From assembly GCF_013114835.1 (NCBI RefSeq), contig NZ_JAAVLW010000005.1, positions 310,001 through 374,000 of the forward strand: a stretch of DNA of 64,000 nt, read 5' to 3'. This document shows, piece by piece, positions 16,758 to 23,201 of this stretch (within the stretch, counting starts at the first letter, position 1; the number at the start of each line of letters is the position of its first letter). Source of the DNA: Bradyrhizobium archetypum (lineage in GTDB: Bacteria; Pseudomonadota; Alphaproteobacteria; Rhizobiales; Xanthobacteraceae). The notes beneath the pieces were generated by a model that was not told where the DNA came from, searched no databases, and saw nothing but the letters and a program-made list of their open reading frames with translations. The position numbers and the translations under genes are program-made.

Positions 16758-17795
16758 ATGCATATAGAAACAGATATCAAGTTGGACTTCCGAGACGTCT
16801 TGATTCGACCCAAGCGATCCACCCTCACCTCAAGATCTGAAGCTAATATCACAAGGACGTTCCGTTTTCGCCACTCTGAGATCGGATGGACCGGCTTTCC
16901 CTTAATCGCATCCAACATGGATACGATCGGCACGATCGAAATGGCGAGGGCGCTATCCAAGTTTGATGCCTTAGTAGCCCTTCACAAATACTACTCCGTC
17001 GAAGAGCTAATTAACTTTTTCTCGACCGACGCGTCACACAATGCCTTCTTCACCGTCGGAACTTCGTCAGAAGACTGGGAGAAACTCGCCAAAGTGAAGG
17101 CGAAGGTGCCGGTTCCGATGATTAGCATCGACGTTGCCAACGGTTACACCGAGCAATTTCTATCAGCGATTGCCAAGCTTAGGTTAGAGAACCCAGCAGC
17201 CGTAATCATGGTTGGAACGGTCGTCACGGCCGAAATTACTGAAGCCCTCATACTTGCCGGTGCAGACATCGTTCGCGTGGGGATCGGTTCTGGATCAGTT
17301 TGCACAACTCGCGATTTGACTGGCGTTGGTTTCCCACAACTATCAGCCGTTATCGAGTGCGCTGATGCTGCCCATGGATTGGGGGGCCATGTGTGTTCGG
17401 ATGGAGGCTGCGTTGTACCCGGTGACATAGTCAAGGCCATCGGAGGCGGAGCAGACTTCGTGATGTTAGGCGGAATGCTTTCTGGACACGTCGAGTGCAA
17501 AGGAGAGATCGTTCATGAGACGATCGACGGACAGCAAGTACCCAAGATGGTTTTCTATGGAATGTCCTCGGAAACCGCGATGACAAAGCACCATGGCGGG
17601 GTTGCGGACTATCGCGCAGCGGAAGGCAAAACTGTCAAAGTACCATTCAAAGGAGAGGTCAAGGAGACGATGGGTCAGATAGCCGGTGGACTAAGATCGG
17701 CAATGACATACATTGGCGCCGAAAATCTGAAGGAGATTACCAAGCGAACTACGTTCATAATGGTGAATTCGCAGCGCAACACTGTGTACGGCTGA
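16758..17795 (+). CDS. guaC: GMP reductase
   Basis: A 345-residue TIM-barrel enzyme strikingly similar to E. coli GuaC (347 residues), which uses NADPH to deaminate GMP to IMP. Conserved segments include DFRDVLIRPKRSTLTSRS, IASNMDTIGT, SIDVANGY, the catalytic loop with Cys182 and Thr184 (SVCTTR), GVGFPQLSAVIECADAAHG, GGGADFVMLGGML, FYGMSSETAM, and Glu289 in YRAAEGKTV. The loop reads GIGSGSVC where E. coli has GIGPGSVC, a Pro-to-Ser change next to the nucleophile. It is AT-richer than the genome around it and lies in an island, not with purine genes, so it looks acquired. HAM1 follows 12 bases later. I infer that it makes an inosine monophosphate, possibly the deoxy form, for signalling. Confidence 0.93.
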   Translation: MHIETDIKLDFRDVLIRPKRSTLTSRSEANITRTFRFRHSEIGWTGFPLIASNMDTIGTIEMARALSKFDALVALHKYYSVEELINFFSTDASHNAFFTVGTSSEDWEKLAKVKAKVPVPMISIDVANGYTEQFLSAIAKLRLENPAAVIMVGTVVTAEITEALILAGADIVRVGIGSGSVCTTRDLTGVGFPQLSAVIECADAAHGLGGHVCSDGGCVVPGDIVKAIGGGADFVMLGGMLSGHVECKGEIVHETIDGQQVPKMVFYGMSSETAMTKHHGGVADYRAAEGKTVKVPFKGEVKETMGQIAGGLRSAMTYIGAENLKEITKRTTFIMVNSQRNTVYG

Positions 17796-17807
17796 TGAGT
17801 ATTTAGG

Positions 17808-18368
17808 ATGGAACTTCGATTTCTCACTAAGAACCCACACAAGTTTGGTGAATTCAAAAAGCTAATCGAGCCGGCTGGTCACTTCGTTGTTGAAGCAGCC
17901 TACTCCATCGACGAAATTCAGACCGAAGATATGGAGGCCCTCGTTACGGACAAGTGCGTTAAGGCATTTGCACGCTTCAAGCGCCCCATATTTGTGGATC
18001 ACACTGGTTTGCAGTTTGAATTTTTGGACGGATTTCCAGGGGGCCTCACCGAAATTTTTTGGAACAAGCTGAAGAATAAGCGTCTTTGCGAGATCATTGG
18101 AAGGTCATCGAATCCTAGAGCGATTGCAACGACACTCCTCGGTTATTGCGACGGACGGAAGATTCATATTTTTAAGGGGACCATAGAGGGGGTCGTCCCG
18201 ACGGAGCCTCGCGGACCAGAGGAATTCCAGTGGGATGCTATATTTATTCCAGATGGGCATTCTCAAACCTTCGCCGAAATGGGCGAAGGAAAGAATGAAA
18301 TCTCAATGCGCAAATTGGCGGTGGATCAATTTCTCACTCATCTCAGGGATAGCCATGGAAGAAATTGA
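17808..18368 (+). CDS. HAM1/RdgB-like ITPase-family protein with altered active site
   Basis: A 186-residue member of the HAM1 (inosine triphosphate pyrophosphatase) family. Family landmarks are the nucleotide-binding FLTKNPHKFGEF (residues 5-16), EALVTDKCVKAF (43-54), VDHTGLQFE (63-71), the F.G.IEG..PTEPRG segment (122-136), QWDAIFIPDG (141-150), TFAEM (154-158) and KNEISMRKLA (162-171). Two key positions differ from RdgB: the second Asp of ADDSGL is His65, and the His of ISHR, which contacts the purine base, is Met167. This suggests binding with weak or no hydrolysis. The gene is 12 bases after guaC and its 3' end overlaps the SIR2 gene by 14 bases. In Kongming-type immunity a HAM1 protein partners a SIR2 effector and responds to dITP; I infer a similar sensor role here. 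Confidence 0.88.
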   Translation: MELRFLTKNPHKFGEFKKLIEPAGHFVVEAAYSIDEIQTEDMEALVTDKCVKAFARFKRPIFVDHTGLQFEFLDGFPGGLTEIFWNKLKNKRLCEIIGRSSNPRAIATTLLGYCDGRKIHIFKGTIEGVVPTEPRGPEEFQWDAIFIPDGHSQTFAEMGEGKNEISMRKLAVDQFLTHLRDSHGRN

Positions 18369-19132
18369 TACCAAGAACACGATTCTCTTCGTCGGAGCAG
18401 GCGTGTCGCAGAATTTAGGCCTACCCTCATGGTCAGCACTGATGGACGAGGTGGCAAATCAACTTGGGTACGAACCGTCCATCCTCAAACAATTTGGAGG
18501 TCCTCTTGCCCTTGCAGAATTCTACGAGATTCAACGGGGCAGTATCGGACCACTCCGAAGCTGGATGGATGTAGAATGGCACAGCAAGAGAAATCGACGT
18601 TAAAGATTCACAGGTGCACGAGGCGATCATTCGCGCGGGATTTAGAAAGATTTACACCACCAATTTTGATCGATGGCTTGAGAAGGCCTGTGAGCATTGG
18701 GAGCTGCCCTATCGGAAGATACTCACAGTGAAGGACCTCACGGCAAAACAGGGAGGCGAACTCGAAATAGTAAAATTTCACGGCGATTTTGAAGATGATA
18801 AGACGCTAGTTCTCACGGAAAGCAGCTATCTTGATCGCCTGGATTTTGAGTCTCCGCTGGATCAAATGCTTCGAGCCGATGTTTTGAGGCACCCAGTACT
18901 TTTCATCGGTTACAGCCTGTCAGACATAAATATGCGCTATCTCTTTCATAAGCTAGCCAAGATATGGAAGTCCGCCGGCGGCAGCAGCGAAAGACCTCCA
19001 AGTCACATCTTCATGGTGAACCCAAATCCCGTTGAAGAAGCTATCTTCAAACGATGGTCAATTACCCCAATTGTTGAGTCAACCGGTAATGCGATCATAG
19101 GTCTTCGGAATTTTCTCCAGAGCTTGAGATAA
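18355..19132 (+). pseudogene. SIR2-domain protein (putative NADase effector), frameshifted
   Basis: Two adjacent frames together encode one SIR2-fold protein of about 258 residues. The first part (from ATG 18355) carries the NAD-binding loop ILFVGAGVSQNLGLPSW at residues 10-26 and ends at a TAA at 18601. The second part carries YTTNFDRWLE (NAD ribose Asn), IVKFHGDFED (catalytic-type His), and VLFIGYSLSDINMRYLF near the C-terminus. Skipping one base near 18586 fuses WMDVEWHS to REIDVKDSQVHEAIIRAGF without loss of family pattern, so a single-base insertion explains the break. There is no membrane segment or second domain. It overlaps the HAM1 gene, implying translational coupling. SIR2 proteins of this prokaryotic type usually deplete NAD+ in antiphage systems. 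Functional only if the frameshift is a sequencing error or is bypassed. Confidence 0.8.
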
Positions 19133-19175
19133 GGCCATCGCGTCCGCTCTCTTCTCCGCCCCTCAGGTAGCAAGC

Positions 19176-19260
19176 GTAGGGCGGATTAGATTAGCCGAAG
19201 GCGTAATCCGCCGTCCTTAACGACCGAATCGGCGGGCTGCGCTTCGCTAACCCGCCCTAC
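19176..19260. repeat. Palindromic intergenic repeat (GTAGGGCGG type)
   Basis: GTAGGGCGGATTA...TAGCCGAAGGCGTAATCCGCC is mirrored by GGCGGGCTGCGCTTCGCTAACCCGCCCTAC, forming a long imperfect palindrome of about 85 bases. Full or partial relatives occur at 20183-20256, 22089-22118 and 31941-31999 in this window. Confidence 0.7.
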
Positions 19261-19314
19261 TTGCTGTTGGCCAACACACGGCCGCGCCAGCATATCTTTC
19301 GTTCAGATTAGCGA

Positions 19315-19388
19315 GTAGCCCGGATGAGCGCAGCGACGTCGGGACATTTAACACTCACCCCGGATATCGCTGCGCGCATCCAGGCTAC
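19315..19388. repeat. Palindromic intergenic repeat (GTAGCCCGGATGAGCGC type)
   Basis: GTAGCCCGGATGAGCGCAGC at the left and CGGATATCGCTGCGCGCATC followed by CAGGCTAC at the right form an imperfect palindrome. It differs in sequence from the repeat just upstream. A half-copy resembling its left end occurs near 30332-30350. Confidence 0.65.
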
Positions 19389-19405
19389 GCTCGCTGACAG
19401 CGCCT

Positions 19406-20083
19406 TCAGTAGAGCTTGCCCTTCCATAGCACAGAAATTGCGGAAAAAGCCGACGTATGGCGCTCTTTCGTTTCGGCGATCGTCTTTTCCGTCTCTTTTT
19501 GTCGAATGCCGTATTCACTGATGTTAAGGTAGACAACGAGCCAGCATGGGCTTGCGTATCTCCTTTTGGCTTTGTTGCCGATTGCCTCATCCAGATATTT
19601 CGGGATTGAATTCGCGCGCTCCACCCAATTCTCCACCGGGTCCATGCTGAGCGTGGAGCCTGTTACGTTTCGATATTCCTCGCCTAGCTTCCGGCCGCCG
19701 TGCGTACTCGTTACCTCAATGTTGTGAATTTGGCCGTGGAATTTTATGAATCCGTCAGGCCACTGATCCGAAGCTGCCGCGAGACGAACGCTCTCCGCAT
19801 TTTGCAGGCGCGCAAATTTGGCTAGCACATATGCGTCGTGCAGATATTTTAGCTTAGGCTGATTGAAAAAGGCAGCCGACTTGCATCGTGAGCACAGAGC
19901 ATTTGTTATGTCGCTGAAATTCTGCGGCGACTGCCATTCTATGACTAGTCGCTGACCCGCGTCTAATTCGCTATCGGAAAGCAGGCGGCCTATCGGCTCA
20001 TCTTCTTCCTCCTCGATAGGGAAAGGATCGCCAGCTAGAACTTTGTCGATCCATTCATCATCAATGGGATCATCTTCAGACAC
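19406..20083 (-). CDS. Hypothetical protein with PD-(D/E)XK-like pattern
   Basis: A 225-residue cytosolic protein that I cannot assign to a named family. The N-terminus is very acidic (FPIEEEEDEPIG). In the middle are a CxxC pair (CSRCKSAAFF) and the segment QWPDGFIKFHGQIHNIEVTS followed by THGGRKLGEEY. A PDG turn, a short hairpin and then EVT is the spacing seen in divergent PD-(D/E)XK nuclease-like proteins, with Thr in place of Lys, so activity is uncertain. The start is a GTG with no clear ribosome site. It lies in the AT-richer island beside a broken HEPN-like gene on the same strand. A defence-related role is possible from context only. Confidence 0.6.
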   Translation of the reverse strand: MSEDDPIDDEWIDKVLAGDPFPIEEEEDEPIGRLLSDSELDAGQRLVIEWQSPQNFSDITNALCSRCKSAAFFNQPKLKYLHDAYVLAKFARLQNAESVRLAAASDQWPDGFIKFHGQIHNIEVTSTHGGRKLGEEYRNVTGSTLSMDPVENWVERANSIPKYLDEAIGNKAKRRYASPCWLVVYLNISEYGIRQKETEKTIAETKERHTSAFSAISVLWKGKLY

Positions 20084-20182
20084 AGGGAATCTTTCAATTG
20101 AAGCCGCTCTGGTGTTAAGTTATCTGAAATCTTGCACCCGTTCGAGACCAGCTACTCCAATTGAACCAGCAGCAAGCGCAGC

Positions 20183-20256
20183 GCGGGTTAGCCGAAGGCG
20201 AATCCGCCATTCAAAGTGACAAAGTCGGCGGGTTATGCTTCGCTAAGCCGCCCTAC
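20183..20256. repeat. Palindromic intergenic repeat, second copy
   Basis: GCGGGTTAGCCGAAGGCGAA and TCCGCC are mirrored by GGCGGGTTATGCTTCGCTAA and GCCGCCCTAC. Same family as 19176-19260. Its right end overlaps the stop codon of the neighbouring broken gene. Confidence 0.65.
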
Positions 20257-20847
20257 TCGCTGCGATACTCAAATTCACGCTTTATGCGCCACTCGTCGAG
20301 CCTCTTCCAAAAATCAGCTACACGCATACACAAGGCATCGAAGGCGTCGCCAAACGCGTCAATTTCCGACGGGATGTAGTGATAGGCCGGCTCCATATTC
20401 ATTTCCCATTTCCTGCTGTGCCCGTGTGATGGACAAAGAGAATATGACGTGATCATAGGCTGGTCGTTATCGCTGTAATCCGGATGTCGGGATGCGGTTG
20501 AGCACCCATGGGCGATATCGTTTCTTCTGCCTGCCCAGCCTCGATAGCTCTTCAATATGTCTTTCAGCTCCGTCTCAAACTCTTCCATTCCAAGAGGATA
20601 GAAGAACGCCTCAGCAGCGTGCGAAATCATTTCAGCGCGGGCGTTCGTATTCGTTACGATACCGAACGCGCGGATCGCTGGAGCGATCGTCCAGACCCGT
20701 GGTGAGCGCCGCATACAGGCTGCCCATTTCCGCTTCCATTCCTTCCCACCTGCTTAGCGCACGGCCAACGGACAGGAATAGTTCATCCTCGTTCTTTACT
20801 CCGGGACGCAACGGAGCCGAATAAGGGACATCCCACGGGTTTGACAT
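20253..20847 (-). pseudogene. HEPN-like protein, frameshifted
   Basis: Two overlapping minus-strand frames make one protein. The first part (from ATG 20847) reads MSNPWDVPYSAPLRPG, then LFLSVGRALSRWEGMEAEMG and SLYAALTTGLDDRS. The second continues AIRAFGIVTNTNARAEMISH, AAEAFFYP, and the helix with GWAGRRNDIAHG. Skipping one base near 20680 joins DDRS to AIRAFG. The motif RRNDIAH fits the Rx4-6H signature of HEPN ribonuclease-like domains, and the mainly helical content agrees. Around 198 residues if intact. HEPN proteins often act in toxin-antitoxin or antiphage systems; no partner nucleotidyltransferase is visible. The last base positions are shared with a palindromic repeat. Confidence 0.65.
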
Positions 20848-20986
20848 CGAAGTAACCTGACTTCCTCTACATCTGCTGCAAATGGACCTTAATGTCCGCC
20901 CAAGAAATCGCGCGCTTAGGCTTTTCTCGCAGGTCATCCTAAGTATTGGCGCCCTTCCCTAGCAAGAATGAAACGGCGATTACGGT

Positions 20987-21035
20987 GACGGTGCACTTAA
21001 TCTGCCGAAGGCGAAGTGCTGTTTAGTGCACCGTC
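20987..21035. repeat. Inverted repeat at right edge of the island
   Basis: GACGGTGCACT (20987-20997) is matched by AGTGCACCGTC (21025-21035), a perfect 11-base inverted repeat with a 27-base spacer containing CTGCCGAAGGCGAAGTGC. It lies between the island and the DMT transporter gene and may be another REP-like element or a convergent terminator. Confidence 0.5.
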
Positions 21036-21055
21036 AACTTAATCAGCCATGCTCC

Positions 21056-21976
21056 TTACCGCAGCCTTTGCGCCAGATAGAAGCCGAACAGCACCGTGAC
21101 CAGTCCCGCCGTCTGCAGCGCGGTCGGAGGCTCGCCGAGCAGGAGCCAGCCGGCGAGGATCGTCAGCGCCGGCACGGTCGCGGGAAACACCGCGGCGCGG
21201 GCGACGCCGATGGTCTGGACCGAGAATGCGAACAGATAGAGCGCAGCGGGGCCGGCCAGGATGCCCTGTGCCAGCGCCTGCAGCGCGTTTTCAGCCCAGC
21301 CCAGCGCCGCCACACGGGCAAATCCACTGATAACAGCATAGAGCGGCAGCAGCGCCAGCGACAGCACGCTGATGACGGTAGCGGCCGAGAACGCGGAGAC
21401 GCGCCAATGGCGCAGCAGCGTGCCGAACACCGCGAACATCAATCCGGTCATCACGAACAGCAAGTCGCCCAGCACGCCATCGGCGCCGATATGGCCGATC
21501 GACTCGGCGCCGATCACCGCAAGCCCGCCGACGATGACGAGCGCCCCCGCTACGCGCGAGGGCGGCACCCGCTCGCGCAGGAACACCGCGGCCAGCAGCA
21601 GGCCGCCGAGCGTCGCGCTGGACGGCTGGATGACGCTGCCATGGCCGAGCGGTACGAACAGGAAGCCGGTATAGCTGATCAGCGACATCACAGGCCCGCC
21701 CAGCACCATCAGCACCAATCCGCGGCCCCACCCGATGCCGCCGAGATCAGCGATGCCGGCGCGAAGCACGAGCGGCAGGAACACCAGCCCGGACCACACG
21801 AAGCGGTGCATCAGCAAGTCCGGCGGCGTGAAGCCGATCCTGAGCCCGTGCCGGGTCGCGACAAAGCCGAGCGCCCAGAACAGCGCCGCGCCGGCGCCGC
21901 ACGCGACCCCAAGCAGGGCCGGTTTCGTGTCACTTTTTTGGGCTGGAGCATCGCCGCCGCGCGTCGGCTGGTTCAT
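21056..21976 (-). CDS. EamA/DMT family transporter
   Basis: A 306-residue membrane protein with ten predicted helices in two EamA repeats: LGVACGAGAALFWALGFVAT opens the first, VAGALVIVGGLAVIGAES closes it, LLFVMTGLMFAVFGTLLRHW opens the second, and TILAGWLLLGEPPTALQTAG closes it. Likely an exporter or permease of small metabolites; substrate unknown. It is not closely similar to the DMT gene at 10163. First gene to the right of the accessory island with normal GC-rich codon use. Confidence 0.88.
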   Translation of the reverse strand: MNQPTRGGDAPAQKSDTKPALLGVACGAGAALFWALGFVATRHGLRIGFTPPDLLMHRFVWSGLVFLPLVLRAGIADLGGIGWGRGLVLMVLGGPVMSLISYTGFLFVPLGHGSVIQPSSATLGGLLLAAVFLRERVPPSRVAGALVIVGGLAVIGAESIGHIGADGVLGDLLFVMTGLMFAVFGTLLRHWRVSAFSAATVISVLSLALLPLYAVISGFARVAALGWAENALQALAQGILAGPAALYLFAFSVQTIGVARAAVFPATVPALTILAGWLLLGEPPTALQTAGLVTVLFGFYLAQRLR

Positions 21977-22088
21977 GGCCGACGCTTAACTTGGTGCAGA
22001 CCACTGTTCAACCCACGCCCCTGCAGGGCTGACGGGCGCGCTGCCGCAAGCCGCGCCTGTTTCCTGATGCCGCCGGATTTCGCGGAGC

Positions 22089-22118
22089 CTGTCGCTTCGC
22101 TAACCCGCCCTGCTTGCT
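22089..22118. repeat. Partial palindromic repeat
   Basis: GTCGCTTCGCTAACCCGCCC followed by TGCTTGC matches the right arm of the repeat at 19176-19260. The left arm is missing or too diverged to recognise. Confidence 0.5.
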
Positions 22119-22138
22119 ATTGCGACTTACGGACCCGA

Positions 22139-22498
22139 TCAGCCGCAATTCCAGACCGGCCCGATCGGTGTCCGCGTCCAGCACGGGCCGAAGCTGCCGC
22201 CGTTGTAGCGGCCGCCGTAAAAACCGGGCCGGCCGAAATAGTGCAGATTGCCACCCCACCCGTAATATTGGGGAACCGGGTCGATGTACCAGGGACGCCG
22301 GTTCTGGCGCGCCAGGCGCCGCAGCGCGTCCTTCTGCTTGTACAGTGGAAGGCTGTTGTTGAGCGGCTGCTGGTAGCCCGGCAGGAAGCCGTAGCCATGC
22401 CAGCGCGGAGCCGGCCGCTTGTGCACCGGCGCCGCCAGAGCGGCGACGGACAACAGCGATAGGGCGAGAGCAATCGATAGACACACAAGGCGGGACAT
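22139..22498 (-). CDS. Small exported protein of unknown function
   Basis: A 119-residue protein with a clear signal peptide (LVCLSIALALSLLSVAALAA). The mature part is rich in Tyr, Gly, Pro and Arg: YGFLPGYQQPLNNSLPLYKQ, then WYIDPVPQYYGWGGNLHYFG, ending with a Cys pair (CWTRTPIGPVWNC) that could form a disulfide. Not recognised as a named family. A periplasmic or outer-surface location is likely. It converges toward the DMT gene and has its own upstream region. Confidence 0.75.
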   Translation of the reverse strand: MSRLVCLSIALALSLLSVAALAAPVHKRPAPRWHGYGFLPGYQQPLNNSLPLYKQKDALRRLARQNRRPWYIDPVPQYYGWGGNLHYFGRPGFYGGRYNGGSFGPCWTRTPIGPVWNCG

Positions 22499-22623
22499 GT
22501 GCCTATCTTAGACAGTCGATTGCCATGTGTCAGCAGGCTTTCCTTTGCGAAGGAAAGCCTGCTGAATCATGTTAGCTTTGCAAAATCACATCGGTTCAGG
22601 TGACGGAGCAAGGGTCTCGCACT

Positions 22624-22884
22624 TCACCATCCGCGATTCATGTGGCGCACTTCGCCGGTTCGTGCGTCGACATAGACCTCCATCCATCGGCCGCTGCGGT
22701 CGCGGCCCTCGATCTCCCACTGATCGCCCTGGAACTGGGTGTGAGACACCGTCATGATGCCGAGATCGGTCGCGACGTCGAGCGCGACCCGCATCGAGAT
22801 CTGACCACCGGAATCGTAGGCCATGGCAGGTGTCGCTGCGCCAAGCGCCAAGGCGGTGACGATTGGAAGAATGACATTTCGCAT
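22624..22884 (-). CDS. PepSY-domain exported protein
   Basis: An 86-residue periplasmic protein: signal peptide (VILPIVTALALGAATPAMA) followed by one short PepSY-like domain in which a helix (MRVALDVATDLG) is followed by strands ending WEIEGRDRSGRWMEVYVDAR, TGEVRHMNRGW. Such proteins bind or inhibit proteases or modulate sensors; the role here is unknown. ATG 22884 is fixed by AGGAG six bases upstream. Confidence 0.85.
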   Translation of the reverse strand: MRNVILPIVTALALGAATPAMAYDSGGQISMRVALDVATDLGIMTVSHTQFQGDQWEIEGRDRSGRWMEVYVDARTGEVRHMNRGW

Positions 22885-23033
22885 GAAGCACTCCTGTCGA
22901 ACGCGTTGAGCTGTTGCGCCACTTAGAACGAGCGGCAGGGCAACGTGTTCCGACATTGGAGATCGCAGAACAGCATGAAACTTCGGCAGTTGGGGCGATT
23001 TCGTGGCGGTTCCCACGCGATCACTCCGCAGCC

Positions 23034-23118
23034 TCGTTCTCCGTCCGACTCCATTTTGTTCGCAAGGAACGAATCGGAATCGTGCAATCAGGGCGAGCCA
23101 ATCCTTAACAACCTGTTT
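23034..23118. repeat. Dispersed ~90-base repeat, copy A
   Basis: Begins TCTCCGTCCGACTCCATTTT and continues through TTCGCAAGGAACGAATC, GGGCGAGCCAATCCTTAAC and ends GTTTGC. It aligns along its whole length with copies at 26213-26302 and 27571-27661. GTTC and GAAC in the middle form a small conserved hairpin in all three. Confidence 0.75.
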
Positions 23119-23201
23119 GCGAGACAGGGAGATAAGCGCGGACATTCGCCGTTGCGACCGTCAGCGAATCGGTCGACCTTCAGGTCGACATGGGGTGATT
23201 C

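Noticed and set aside
19170..20260. CRISPR-like array
   Set aside because: The repeats here are palindromic, few, unequal in length and separated by genes rather than by uniform spacers.
21026..22462. 478-residue plus-strand frame
   Set aside because: Antisense to the DMT transporter and the exported protein; Arg/Gln/His-rich shadow composition.
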